Assembly: GCF_026212465.1 (NCBI RefSeq) | Contig: NC_080052.1 | Location: 13,265,434 to 13,329,433 of the forward strand | Length of the DNA: 64,000 nt | Direction: 5' to 3' | DNA from: Amaranthus tricolor | Lineage: Eukaryota > Streptophyta > Magnoliopsida > Caryophyllales > Amaranthaceae | In this document: positions 27,686 to 39,756 of the stretch, in pieces | Layout: the number at the start of each line of letters is the position of its first letter | Position numbering within the stretch: position 1 is the stretch's first letter | Notes under the pieces: generated by a model | The model's database searches: none | What the model saw: the letters and a program-made list of their open reading frames with translations, nothing else | What the model was told of the DNA's origin: nothing | Program-made: the position numbers and the translations under genes

Positions 27686-28830
27686 CCTAATTAGTGTGAT
27701 TAATTTATTCAAAACAAAATTAATACACAACTTTTAAACATATATACTTAACGAACCCTAATGAAGCACAAAATTAAGTAATAATCATTCATTTAAACCT
27801 AATTAACCCAAATAATAATACAATGTTTTTTAAACTTTCCAAATGATGTTTATTATACTAACCATAATTAATATTTATATATATTAACAACATATAAAAA
27901 CAATAAAAATAAAATCACATTCATTAAATTGGACAACTAATTAACATTCATATACACAACTCATTCCTTTAACCATAAACAACCCTAATTAAACCTAATT
28001 TACAAACTAGAAAAAAAATTATGATAAATTTAAAACTTAAAAACTACACACATTCATAAATAAAATGAATAAATTACTTAAAAATATAAAAAAAACATGA
28101 TATATATGATAAATTTATAACTTAAAAACAACAACAACATACACATTCATAAAGTATGTCAAATTTAAACCTAATTTACAAAATCAAAATGAAAAAGATA
28201 CCTTGAATTTCGTGGGTTTTGGGGGGTTGTGTATAACCTACAATGAAAAAAAATTTAGTATAAAAAAACTAAATCCCTAAAGCATAATGAAGGTTGAAGA
28301 AATTAAATTAAGCTTGAAAAAATAATACCTTGAATAAGAACTTAAATTTCGTGGGTTTTTGAAGGAAGCAACAATGGTGGGTTTTAAATGTTAAAGAAGA
28401 AGAAAAATAACGAAAATGATGGGTTTAGGTTGAAATCTTCGTTGGGTATGCGAAACTGAAGGAAGCAACAGTGCAACGATGAAGAAGAAAAACGAAATCG
28501 AAGACGACAAATAGTACAACGATGAAGAAGCAACAGTAGGTATGTGCGAAAATGGTGGGTTTTTGAACGAATACAACAGTAGCTATTGATACAACAGGTA
28601 TGCGAAAATGGTGGGTTTTACGAAGGCTGTTACATTTGTGAAGATGTAGAATATGAATGAAGCAGATGAAGATTAAGATGAAGATGAAGCGTTTTTTCAA
28701 TGGGTTTGAGAGAACGAAGCAAAGTGTATAGTGTACGTTGTAGTCGAGTTTTGTGAAAAAAGAAATGGCGGGTTTTAACATGTATGTTGTAGCTGCTGTA
28801 CATTATAAAACAATTAAAGTCCAACGGTTA
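27686..28830. other. CACTA B leader/5' noncoding region
   Basis: Very AT-rich sequence next to ORF1, then a GAA/GAAG-rich stretch (28380-28720; minus strand CTTC-rich) close to the subterminal repeats. The reading frames here are low-complexity and not conserved with copy C. Probably promoter and transcribed leader of ORF1 (inference from position). Confidence 0.55.
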
Positions 28831-29138
28831 TTTGCTACGGGCCCTTGTCAATCGTAGCAATTAATGCTGCTGATCTGTGTTATTAATTTGCTGTAACGGT
28901 ATTTGCTGCGGGCCCCTCATTAACTGCAGCAATTAAGGTAATTGTGTAAGGGTTATTTTCTGCGGTCCCTAGCAAAACCACAACAATTAATATTGGTGCT
29001 GAGTATTTGCTACGGTCAGACCTTTAAACCGCAGCAATTAATGGTTATTTTTTATCTTATTCTTTTTCTTATTTATTGCTGCGTATATACAAAAACCGCA
29101 TCAAATGATAAGCAGCAAATACGTTTTTTCAACTAGTG
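28831..29138. repeat. CACTA B right TIR and subterminal repeats
   Basis: TATTTGCTGCGGG/GTATTTGCTACGG and inverted CCGCAGCAATTAA units, then GTTTTTTCAACTAGTG at the end. It pairs with 17644-17910. Confidence 0.9.
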
Positions 29139-29862
29139 GACACTCTTCTAAGTTCTCGTTTTCATTCCGATACAACACACAATCATTCGGACATGCATGA
29201 ATCTTTTGGTACTCTAAGCCGAAAGGACACATGAGCTTTTTTGCAGAATATGTCGACTTTGGAAGTTCATTTCCCTCAGGAAGCATCTCACCTAACGCTT
29301 CTAATAACATTGTGAAACTAGCTTCACTCTAATTGAACTTTGACTTAATGTTGAAAATTGTCAACACTGCTGTTAGTTTGGTGCACTTTGTACATCCAGG
29401 GTACAAAGGCTTTTGAGAAGCCTCTATCAACAAGTCAAAAACACGACGATGTTATCCTAACTCATCCTCGACTCCCTCCATCATCTCATCAACACGATCC
29501 ACATCCTCATCGACATTCTCTTCATCTGTCTCATACCCATCAACATGATCTACTACATCCTCATTGACATCGGCCACATTATTGACGTCCTCAACAACAC
29601 TTTTCTCTTTGTAAACTCCCTCCTCACCATGCCAAACCCAAACATGATATTGAGGCCTAAACCCATGTCGAAGTATGTGCTCCCTAAGGATATCAACACT
29701 ATCTACCTTTGATACATTGCCACTACTGACACATGGGCAATAAAAACCAACTCCCCCCGTCCTAACTTGATGTTCAACCGCAATACTACAAAATTCTAAT
29801 ACGCCATCAATAAATTTCGACGATTCAATGCTTCCATACATCCAAGAACGATCTTTTGTCAT
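29139..29862 (-). pseudogene. CACTA copy A, TNP2 N-terminal part
   Basis: ATG 29862 (MTKDRSWMYGSIES), CPCVSSGNV (one Cys of the usual CVSCG changed to Ser), acidic region VDEDVDRVDEMMEGVEDELG, then frameshifts near 29450 and 29335. The C-terminal block is MCPFGLEYQKIHACPNDC, ending at ECP where copy B is inserted (29138/29139). It joins 17643 and lower across the 11.5-kb insertion. Confidence 0.9.
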
Positions 29863-30719
29863 CCTAATTAATGTGATTAATAAATTCAAAACAAAATTAA
29901 TACACAACTTTAAAACATATATACTTATTTATAACAAACATATTTAACTCTAAAAATATATAGTTTGAATAATTAACATATTGTATACTTCATACTTCAT
30001 ATACTTCACATTCTATTTCTAAATAACCAAACATATTCTAATTCTATATAATCAAACATTTTCTAATTATATACTTCATACTTCAATATTAAGCTTAATA
30101 AAATTAAATCATTTAACCTTAGAAATATAAGTATTCTAATTCTAATAATTAAAGACAAGTATAACAACAAACCACATTTTTAACAAAATATGCAAATAAT
30201 TAACAAACCACACAAATCACATTCACAAATAATTACTAAATATGCAAATAATTAACAAACCACATTTTTAACTAAATTACTAAATTACAAGTGAAACTAT
30301 AAAAATACAAACTTGCAAATTTACAAAACAAATAATACCTAATTTTCGTATGTTATGATATTGCAAAAAACTGAAAGGTTTGAGAATTTAAAACGACGAA
30401 TAATACCTTAATTCGTGAGTCTTGAAGATGAACAAGACCAAATGCCTTTGGTTTCAAACGGTTTTGAAGAATGATGAACAGTAGAAGTGGTGGGAGAAGT
30501 AGAATAGTCGAGTAGATGATGAACAAGTAGGGGGTTTATGAAAATTCGAAGTTTGAAGTTTGATGATGAACAAGAACAGTAGATGTTTGCAGTTTGAAGT
30601 CTGGATAGAGAAGAAGAAGAATAGTCGCTGCTATATGTCTTCTCTTGTGGTATAATTAACGAAATAGAAGGGTTTCGTCTTATGGAAATATAAACGTTTA
30701 AAAAGGCGCCATGTTAATA
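29863..30719. other. CACTA A leader/5' noncoding region
   Basis: AT-rich, with AACAAGA/GAAGAAG-rich segments at 30420-30640; corresponds in position to 27686-28830 in copy B and 51121-51982 in copy C. No gene supported. Confidence 0.55.
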
Positions 30720-31028
30720 TAGTTTATTGCGGCGGTCACAAGCAAAACCGCAGCAATTATTCTAAGTCAAAAAACACTCCGCGAGGCACGGAGTTGGGTT
30801 TGTCTGACTTTAAATTTTTTCTTCACACTTTTTTTTTAATACTTATTTGCAGCGGTCCTTATCATAACCGCATCAATTAATTGTGCTACTGGGTATTTGC
30901 TGTGGTCAAGCCTTAAAACCGCAGGAATTAATTGTTTTTTTTTTCTTATTGTTTTTCCTATTTATTGCTGTGTATATACAAAAACCGTAGCAAATTAGAC
31001 GCAGCAAATATGTTTTTTTCCACTAGTG
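30720..31028. repeat. CACTA A 5' subterminal repeats and TIR
   Basis: Repeated TTGC(T/A)GCGGT and ACCGCAGCAATTA units and a CTCCGCGAGGCACGGAG palindrome (near 30778), then TTTTTTTCCACTAGTG ending at 31028. The flanking 3 bp are CAT; the matching duplicate cannot be found because the other end is lost. Confidence 0.88.
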
Positions 31029-31532
31029 CATGGAAATGTTTTTAAAAGTTTGAAAAGGAAAGAGTGAAAGAGATGTGTGAGAAAATAAAACAAAAACAGA
31101 AGAGGTGAGGGAACAAGGTAAGCATTTTATTCACTATAAAAGAAATATAATACAATGCATTTGTACTTCATTTAATAGTGATTTGACAACATAGGGAATG
31201 CACAATGAGTATATCTTGACCTATTGTAGAAATGACATGAAGGGATGTGTGGTTTGGAGGTGTAGTCATGAATTCAATTTGATTTGAATCAAAAACATGA
31301 ACAAGACTTTATTACATGGTTGACTTCCAAAAAAAGTATTAAACAAACAATTTTGTTTTAAGATAATTAAATATCCTTTATTCATTAAAGGTACTTAATT
31401 ATCAATCCCATTTTAGTGTATTTATTTAAGATAAATGATTTTAAAGAAATTGAAATTTGAATTTTCAATTCTCAAATACATGCATAAACACACATATATA
31501 ATCACAATCAAATCATATAAATAATATGTAAT
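31029..31532 (-). repeat. Copia-2 3' flank, possible LTR remnant
   Basis: About 500 bp between the Copia-2 polypurine tract and the CACTA A end. By position it should be the start of the 3' LTR, but I see no match to 36597-38100, and it does not begin with a clear TG. It may be cut by the CACTA insertion. Confidence 0.4.
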
Positions 31533-31619
31533 GCTCCCCCTTAAGACATACATGGTATTAACTAACAATAAGCGTTTCCTATTAAACCCTTTTACTCTTA
31601 TATCATTACTCCCCCTTAA

Positions 31620-32875
31620 TTCATGCAACATCATTAAAGGTTTTGTAAATATGTCTGCTAACTGATTTTCTGTAGAGATAAAAGATAGAGTAATATGACC
31701 TTTTTCAACATGATCTCTAATGAAATGGTGACGAACCTCAATGTGTTTTGTGCGTGAATGTTGTACAGGATTCTTAGCAATACATATTGCACTTGTATTA
31801 TTACATTTTATTGGAATACCTTTGAGATCAACTCCAAGATCTCGAAGTTGTTGTGCAATTCATAAGATTTGAGAACAGCATGCACCTGTAGCTATGTATT
31901 CAGCTTCAGCTGTAGACAAAGCAACTGAATTTTGCTTTTTAGAATGCCATGAGATTAATGAATTTCCTAAAAATTGACACGATCCTAAAGTGCTTTTTCT
32001 AACCACTTTATAACCAGCATAATCAGCATCTGAAAATCCAATCAAACTAAAATTTCCACAACTAGGGTACCATAGACCGAAGTCTTTAGTCCCATGTAAA
32101 TATCTAAAATTCTCTTAATTGCTATTAAGTAAGATTCTTTTGGGTTAGGTTGAAAACGAGCATATAAGCAAACACTAAACATAATATCAGGACGTCTAGC
32201 AATCAAATACAATAAAGAACCAATCATACCTCTATAAGTCTTTTGATTAACACTATTACCATTTATGTCTTGATCTAGACTTAGTGTTGCACTCATAGGC
32301 GTATTAGCAACTTTGCATTGATCCATATTGTACTTCTTTAGCAAATCTCTAACATATTTACTTTGACAAATAAATATGCCATCTTTCTTTTGCTTTATTT
32401 GTAGTCCAAGAAAAAATGTTAAGTCTCCCATCATGCTGATTTCGAATTCCTTGCACATAATCTCAGAAAATTCCTTGCACAAAGAATCATTAGTAGCTCC
32501 AAAAAATATATCATCAACATATAATTGAACAATAAGAATATCTTTTTCTTTAGTTTTAACGAAAAGCGTTTTATCAATTTTTCCTCGTTGAAAATCATTT
32601 TCAAGTAAATGTGAGCTAAATCTATCATACCAAGCTCTTGGAGCTTGTTTCAAGCCATATAGTGCTTTGTTTAGTTTAAACACATGATTAGGTAGATCAG
32701 AATTTTCAAAACCAGGTGGTTGTTTAACATACACTTCCTCTTGTAAGTAGCCATTTAAGAAAGAACATTTTACATCCATTTGATATAGTTTAATATTCAT
32801 GTATGAAGCACAAGCAAGCATAATACGGATAGATTCTAACCTTGCAACTGGAGCAAAAGTCTCATCATAATCCAT
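31620..32875 (-). pseudogene. pol: Copia-2 RT and RNase H
   Basis: RT frame 32875-32042: begins inside the domain at [15 protein letters not shown], with QMDVKCSFLNG, KALYGLKQAPRAWYDR, catalytic YVDDIFFGATND and ARRPDIMFSV all present. It is about 277 codons without a stop and the best preserved RT in the window. RNase H follows in another frame (32045 down): IGFSDADYAGY, SVALSTAEAEYIA, a stop near 31866, then KHIEVRHHF- and ADIFTKP-type text to about 31640. The frameshift between the two domains is near 32060. Confidence 0.92.
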
Positions 32876-34726
32876 TCCTTCTTCTTGATTATAACCTTGA
32901 GCTACCAGCCTTGCTTTATTTTCTTATAATGTCTCCATGCTCATTGAGTTTATTGCGAAAGACCCATCTAGTTCCAATAATAGTACGATCTGGAGGTCTT
33001 TCAACTAGATGCCAAACTTTGTTTCTTTCGAATTCATTTAATTCATTTTGCATAGCAATGATCCACTTTGGTTCTTGTATAGCTTCTTTAACATCCTTTG
33101 GTTCTACAAGAGAAACAAAAGCAGAAAATGCACATAAATTTTTAAGAGACGATCGAGTTTGCGTACCTTTGTTTGAATCACTTATGATGTTTTCTGGAAG
33201 ATGTTGAGATGACATTCTGAGTCTTCTTCATAGAATGGATGGTGTATAATCATTCAATGAAATAGTACCTACTTCATTTGAGGAGTTTCTAATTGGTGTA
33301 TCCAAAGCAGTATGTTCAGGAACTGTTTCAAGATCTTGAGGTTGGCTCTCAAGATCAGGCTGTAAGTCTTCAATGTTTACAACATGTTTTTCTGCAACCT
33401 TATCAAGACTTTGTATGGTATCTTGCATGTTTTTCTTTTTAATAGCACCAATATCATTAGCATCCAGTTCGTCATCACTTAAATCATCAAAGTGTTAACT
33501 GCCTCGGCCCAATAGTGTTTAGTTAATATACCTTCAATAAGTATCCATGGAATATACCTTCATCACTTCTAGCATCAAATTTACCTAGATTATCTTTACT
33601 ATTATTATGGATAAAACATTTACAGCCAAATGCTCTAAGGTAGGCTATGTTTAGTTTTCTTCCTTTGAATAACTCATAGGGGGTTTTCTTAAGTATGGGT
33701 CTAATGAGGCATATATTTAAGATATAATTTACTGTGTTAACTGCCTCGGCCCAATAGTGTTTAGTTAATCCATTTTCAATAAGCCTTGTCCTAGCTATTT
33801 CTTCTAAGGTTCGAGTTTTCCTTTCAACCACGCCATTTTGTTGGGGGTGTCCTAGGAGTTGAAAAGTTATGGGTTATACCGTATTTTTCACAAAACGAAT
33901 CACAGCCTAACTAATCAAACTCTTTACCATGGTCACTTCTAATTGAAACTATTGGAAGATTCAGCTGAGTTTGCATCTCTTTACAACGTCTTTAGAACAG
34001 TTTCAAGGCTTCACTTTAATCCTTCAAAAAATCAACCCACATAGATCTAGAATAATCATCAACCATAACTAGAATCTAAGATTTACCTCCTATGCTCCGT
34101 ACACGCATTGGACCACATCGATCAATATTTAAGAATTCACATGGTCATGAAGTACTTACCATTTTCTTCGGTTTGAATGAATTTCTTACTTATTTTCCTC
34201 TAATGCATGCGTCACATGTAGGACTGTGTTTATAGTTAAGAGCTGGAAGTCCCTTAACTAGATCTTTACTTACCAACTCATGCATGGTGTGAGTATTAAT
34301 GTGACCAAGACGTCTATGCCATAGTTTTGGATTATTTGTCATAGCTTTCAAGCACTTGAAATTTTGAGCTACAATTTCGTTAGTAGTCAAGGCATAAACA
34401 TTATCATGTCTAAAGGCGGTAATAAATGTATCTCCGGTGTTAAGGTTTTTAACCACACATATTTCTTTATCAAAGATTACTTGATTACCTTTATCACATA
34501 GTTGAGACACACTTAGCAAGTTAAATTTTAGAGCTTCAACTAAATAAACATTATCAATAGTTTTAGATGGATTTTTACGAACATTGCCAACACCTAAAAT
34601 TTTGTATTTACCTTTATCTTCTAGGGTGATCAAGCCATTGCATTTTTCTTTAATTTCAAAAAATAAAAAAACTTTACCACTCATATGTCTCGAGCATACA
34701 CTATCTAGGATCCAGTTTTGCTTTAC
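32876..34726 (-). pseudogene. pol: Copia-2 protease, integrase and connection
   Basis: Starts after an acceptor-like TTTGTTTTGTAG (34727-34728) with a WILDS-type protease start where the usual active-site DSG is changed (DSV). The GAG-pre-integrase block (34684-34190) holds LWHRRLGHINTHTMHEL and CDACIRGK, the HHCC pattern. The integrase core (34190-33523) is broken by several frameshifts; NGVVERK-type text appears near 33830, and ARSDEGIFHGYLL near 33545 marks its end. A copied piece of integrase sits at 33492-33542. Linker and RT start occur at 33428-32916 (EPKWIIAMQNELNEFERNKVW). Confidence 0.88.
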
Positions 34727-34759
34727 CTACAAAACAAAAAAAAATAACCTTTCTCAACT

Positions 34760-36550
34760 TTACTTGGCTATCCAAGTGACAAATTTGGGACCATATTTAG
34801 GGTAGACCATGTTGGGTGGTCTTGTCCCTTTAGGAACCCATATTTGCTTTATCTGTCCACGTAATTGAAGAGGAAAGGAATTCTTAATAATATAATTTTC
34901 CTTATGTATGTACGGACATGCAAACTAAATATGTCCTTCTTTGCAACAATATGAGCAAGTAGGTGTACGTCTATGTTTGTATGCATTCTTAACAAATGTG
35001 GTTTTACTCTTATAGTTATGTGTAATATTATTATAACCTATACCACGTTTATCATTGAGTCCTTTTTGGCGTGTAAGCATTTTTGTGAATTTAGATTCAG
35101 ATTCGTTTATCTTTGTTAATGCTTGTAAATTTTTTTCAGACTCATGTCTTAGAGTCTTGAGCTTGGACTCAAGATCATTGTTTTCATTCTTAAGATCAAT
35201 AAGCTGTTCAGCCTGACTGAGATTCTGTTCTTTCAATACTTTGACAGTCTTTTCAAATTTTACTATTTCAGCCTTTAACGATTCATTTTTCTTTATAAGT
35301 TCTTCACAGCTTTCAGCATAGTGACGTATTTTATTTTCCAGAATATCTTTCTCATCTTTTAAGATCTTTTCAATTTGAAACATATCAAGGAGAGCTTTAA
35401 CTAATTCATCTTTAGAACAGGTGTTAAGAAAGTGTCGTACCTCTTTATGGTTTTGATCTAGATCATCATCGTTATCATCATTAGCCATAAGACATCAGTG
35501 AGCTTGACCATCTTCACTTTCAGGTTCGAATGATCCTTCGGAATCACTCCATGTAGCAACCATTGCTTGTTTCTTCTTGTTTTTCTTGTAGGATTCCCTT
35601 TTCTTCTTAGGGAATTCTTTCACAACATGTTCTGTAGATCCACACTCAAAGCAAGCAAGTTTGTTAGTTCTAGAATTAGAATTAGAGTTAGAAGACTTAC
35701 CTTTGTTTCTAGATTTAAATTTCTTAAATCTTTTGCGCATCTTCATGATTCCTTCAAGACCTTTTGTGATCAAGGCAAATGGATCTTCCTCATCATCACT
35801 TTCTTCATCATCGCTTGAAGATTCATGATGTTTCTTTGCCTTTAGTGCAAGATTTTTCATTAAAGGTATTATATCACTTTCTCCATCATCATGTAGGGTA
35901 AGTTCATGAGTTGAGAGTTTTCCAAGTAGATCGTCAAGTGATAGAACTCTCAAGTCTTGAGCTTTTTCAATGGCGGTGACTTTTGGACCCCATTTGGATC
36001 TTGGAAGACACCTCAAGAACTTTTGTACTTTTCCTGCATTAGTAAAAGTTTTGCCAAGAGAATTCAAACTGTTAATGATTTATGTAATACAAGTAAACAT
36101 ATCATTAATATTCTCATCCGTTTTCATCTTGAACATTTCGTATTGATACATGAGGATGTTGATCTTAGTCTCCTTCACTTGACTTGTTCCTTCATAAGTC
36201 ACAACTAACTTATCCCATATTTCCTTAGCACTTGTGCATGAAGAAACTCTATTGAACTCGGTACCATTCAAAGCACAACATAATTGATTCATTGCCCTAT
36301 AGTTTTTGGATACCGCTTCCAAGTCACTTTGTGAATATTCGGATTCGGTTTTCAACATAGCATTTCCTTGAGCGTCTCTTTTCAAGGGTACCTTAGGTCC
36401 TTTAGTTATGATGTCCCAAAGTTCCACATCATGATCAATCACGAACATCGTCATCAAAGTTTTCTAATAAGAGAAATTTGTTCCACAAAACAACAGAGGT
36501 CTAGAGCACGAACGTCCTTAAGCAAGCAACCATTCTCCTATCGGATCCAT
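34760..36550 (-). pseudogene. gag: Copia-2 gag
   Basis: The ATG at 36550 lies shortly after the PBS; an in-frame stop replaces the Trp of the FSYWK motif (near 36465), and the frame resumes as MTMFVIDHDVELWDIITKGP. UBN2 domain to about 36060 with small breaks, then MNSLGKTFTNAGKVQKFLRCLP, Asp/Glu/Ser-rich and Lys-rich segments, and a first knuckle CFECGSTEHVVKEF (last Cys lost). After a stop near 35495 comes a long coiled coil (35488-35080, IEKILKDEKDILENK). The second knuckle, CSYCCKEGHI then stop then FAC, is interrupted by TAA near 34925. The frame ends at 34760-34762. Confidence 0.9.
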
Positions 36551-36582
36551 CACAAGATATTAGTCTTTATATATGGAACTCA

Positions 36583-36594
36583 GCTCTGATACCA
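36583..36594 (-). other. Copia-2 primer binding site
   Basis: GCTCTGATACCA on the plus strand is the reverse of TGGTATCAGAGC, the Met-tRNA site. Two bases separate it from the LTR edge at 36597. Confidence 0.9.
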
Positions 36595-36596
36595 AT

Positions 36597-37500
36597 TGAA
36601 CTTTGATAGGAGGTCGAACACTCTCTAGAGGAGGGGTGAATGGAGAGTATGGGCGTTTAAAAATTTTTGTCTGGAAGAATATCTCAAGAGATTGAGTGAC
36701 CTTTGAAAAGTGTTTTCTAAGATAGTTTATGGGTCGAGTAATAAAACTATAACGTATGTGCGGAAAATAAACTTTAAAGAATAACACACGATATGTTAAC
36801 GAGGTTTGGTTCTAAACAACCTACACCCCGCCTAAGGGTTCTCCTTCAACCCGTAGGATTTCAATGCCTTTTATTAAACTGACTTTAAGACAAACTAGAA
36901 GATCTCACTACCTTCTCTCACCACGTTCTTCCCCGTGAAAAAACGTCTTACAAATCCCTTTAATTAAAGCAAATCCCAATCTCTCAATAAAGATTACATG
37001 TTGAACACTTTGAAAAGTATTCTAAGTTAGGCGTATTAAACTATGAAATAATCTAACTCTTTTTTAACACTTAAACCTATTACAAATTGTAAGAGCTAGA
37101 TAAATTAAAAATTACAACTCTTTTTAATACTTAAAGAATATTATATCTTAAGTCAAGATAGAAAGATATAAGAAGAGATGCATAGAGGTGTATCCTTAAT
37201 TCTGAAATGAAGCCTTGTATATATATAGATGTTACGCCTCAACATCTCCTTGACGAGAAAGAAAGCTTCTTTCGTTAATTTTGTTGATCTGAATATTTTG
37301 TGCCAATCTTCAAGACCTTGAGCTTTATTTCAAACTGACGTGTACTGACAGCTAAGATAATTTTGTCATTGTGCTGTAATTTGTTTTTAATGACCAATGT
37401 TGTGTTGCAACTTTAGTACTCATACAAGATAATGAAAAACTAAGAAAAACCATATTAATCAAAGTGTAAATACTTATTCAAATTAATTCCTATTTTTAGC
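36597..37500 (-). repeat. Copia-2 5' LTR, R-U5 and part of U3 (outer end uncertain)
   Basis: Minus strand ends ...ATCAAAGTTCA at 36597. A TATA-like run (TATATATATAG, 37218-37228) and C-rich U5 text (CATTCACCCCTCCTCTAGAG) support an LTR. The far end is not defined because no matching 3' LTR could be recognised; it may extend toward 38,100. Confidence 0.6.
37218..37228 (-). promoter_or_regulatory. Copia-2 LTR TATA box
   Basis: CTATATATATAC on the minus strand, about 620 bp upstream of the PBS, a plausible LTR promoter. Confidence 0.45.
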
Positions 37501-38110
37501 ATTAATTTAAATAGTCATTTCCTATTTATAGTAACAATTTAAATTACCATCTCATTTATAGCAAACACTTTAATTAGCTTAACAACTTAATTTAAATTCA
37601 AATATTAACGTGCACTATGTATAACCAAACGTGCATTAGCTTGTACTATAGATATTTAATCATCCAACTATTTTAAGCACATATTTTTTATATTCAATTT
37701 CAAATATTCAAACGGTAATAACAAACCGTGTAATAATATATTCCAACTTAGTTTCAATATTTTAACTTATTGAAATAATTCAAAGATAATTTTAATAAAC
37801 CTTGACCTATTACAATATTTCAAATATAATTTTTTAATGAACCTTGACCTATTAAAATACTTCAAATATAATTACGAAACTGACCTTATTATAAACGTAA
37901 TTACCTTCAAGACATTGAAACTAATTTCAAGACTTATAAATTTAACTATAAGATAACCTTAAGTCATTTACGCATATTCCAATAATTCAAACTTAAACAT
38001 AAAACAATTATTCAATTTATATCCAATATGATTTTAGACTAACTTAAACAACTAAATGTGTTTTGAATTATGATCATTTAAGAGAATTGAGTCTTCAAAG
38101 TGCTTACGTT
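37501..38110. other. AT-rich stretch without gene
   Basis: Imperfect repetition of short AACTTAATTTCAAAT-like words. May be LTR U3 of Copia-2 or unrelated intergenic DNA. No reading frame of note. Confidence 0.4.
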
Positions 38111-39756
38111 TTCCATGTCATGTCCTTTTTGCTATGATGTAAAGCATTGAGGACAATGCTTCTGATAAGCATAGGGGAGTCTACACCTGTTAGTGTAGAT
38201 TTTTATTGTTTTCCTAGTGTAGATTTTTATTGCATTTTTAGTTTAGCATTTATTGATTTCCTAGTTAGTTTTTATGCTTTCTTAGGTTAGAATTTTTATT
38301 GCTCTTATTATTATTTTTGTTTTGTTTTTTTCTTTTTTTTTACCACTACCCCGAATAAAAAAATAAAACATAAAAAAACAAAAAAAGAAAAGAGAATGCT
38401 ATCCAATAACCCGTGAAGGAGGTTAAGGCAAAAGGAGAGTGAGTGTTCATCAGCTGCTATTATTGTTCCTCCTTTGCCACGGCGTTTGCAGGTATACTTT
38501 TACTCCTATCTCTACTCTTATCTTTATCTATATTGTAGCTCCAGTATATTGTCACACCTTGACCCACCTAGCTATCCATACTTAGATTCTTGCACATCAT
38601 CTCTTATTAACCATTGCATGTATATGAGTTACAAATTTTAACCAACAATAAGCTCCCATCCTCTTTGATCTAAAGTAAGTTATTAGATTGCGAGATCCAA
38701 GAGCTCCATTAGACGATCCTTACAGTTATAGAGTTAGGGTGTTTATTTTGGTACATTATTTTGTTGTTGTGATGATGGAGTTGTATGTTAGGATGGATAT
38801 GAGGTTGATAAGGGGTTTGGTATTTTTATCGGTTTACATGTGAGATCATTTTATCAGAGAAAGGGAGACTTAGATAGGAAGCCTCTTACTTTTGGCGTGT
38901 CATAAGTAGAGCCGGTGTTTCATGTTTTAAGAGGTAATGTTGTAACCGATGGTGCTATCCCCGTTCAACATTGGAGTTTCATTAGGTAAGCTGCATTCTT
39001 TTTCATTTTTGTGCTTTGATTGTCATATCCAGGGTTCATAAAGACCCTATACTTATATGATTTGTTGAACACCCTCTTGCTACTCACCATGAAAAGTAAG
39101 CATGGGGAATCTATTGCTTGCTTATTCATGTTTTCTATTCCACATTTTTTGTATAGTTGAGCTGTTATATGCATTGTAATTTCAATTTCATTATAGCGGA
39201 ATTTCTACTTTGTTTTTCATTGAAAAAGGGAAAAAAATGCTTGAAAAGAGATAAGTCCAGCTAGGTTGAAAACTCGAAAGGGCGACCTAGGAAAAAGAGC
39301 AGCATTGAGTGGGTAAGCATGTGAGAATTGAAAAAATAATGAGTAGCTAGGACGAAAACCCAACTATGAGTTCCTAGGGAAAATGAGAGAAAAAGAGAGA
39401 TTCAAATATTCATGCACTTGATTTTGTACTTGGAGCTGGCGACATAAGAAGTGGGAGCTATAAGTGTAGGAATTTTCTTTTCTCATGTTCTTTAGGATTC
39501 ATAAGGAGGTTGAAGTATAGGCACTTTGGTACTTGATATTTGTACTCTTGTTTATGTTGTGTATTGTTAGCCAAGTGAAGGGGACAAGAGATAAGGATAT
39601 TTGGACTCTTAGCGAACATCTAGAATTAGTGGGGTTTAGGAAATGGAGGCATAAGAAGTAGCTTAGGATTTGGAGACCGTGTCTTAACCATGATTTTCAT
39701 ATTTTATTTTTCACCTTGATTTGCTTGAGAACGAGCAAAGGTTAAGCATGGGGGAG
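38111..39756 (+). mobile_element. Ty3/Gypsy 3' internal region (remnant)
   Basis: Contains the TTGAGGACAATGC...AAGCATAGGGGAG text near 38150-38185 and GAGCAAAGGTTAAGCATGGG followed by GGGAG near 39733-39756, typical of the noncoding 3' region of plant Gypsy elements of the Athila/Tat group. No gag or pol block can be recognised, only short broken frames. Identification is from motif memory, not alignment. Confidence 0.5.

Larger units (their letters stand above)
31029..37500 (-). mobile_element. Copia-2, Sirevirus-like LTR retrotransposon (degenerate)
   Basis: Minus-strand Copia element: LTR/U5 (from 36597), Met-tRNA PBS, gag with coiled-coil between two zinc knuckles, protease, integrase, RT, RNase H, and two polypurine tracts (31609-31619 and 31533-31545, read as TTAAGGGGGAG on the minus strand). 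Gag layout and RT text (SMMGDLTFFLGLQIKQ) again indicate the Sirevirus lineage, but a different family from Copia-1. There is no env-like frame between pol and the polypurine tracts. Confidence 0.88.

Noticed and set aside
28391..28824. Minus-strand hydrophobic frames
   Set aside because: Low-complexity leader of CACTA B, not conserved in copy C.
31029..31532. A certain Copia-2 3' LTR
   Set aside because: I could not match it to the 5' LTR region by eye, so it is listed only as a possible remnant.
38965..39174. 69-codon minus-strand frame
   Set aside because: Short, no domain, inside a Gypsy noncoding region.
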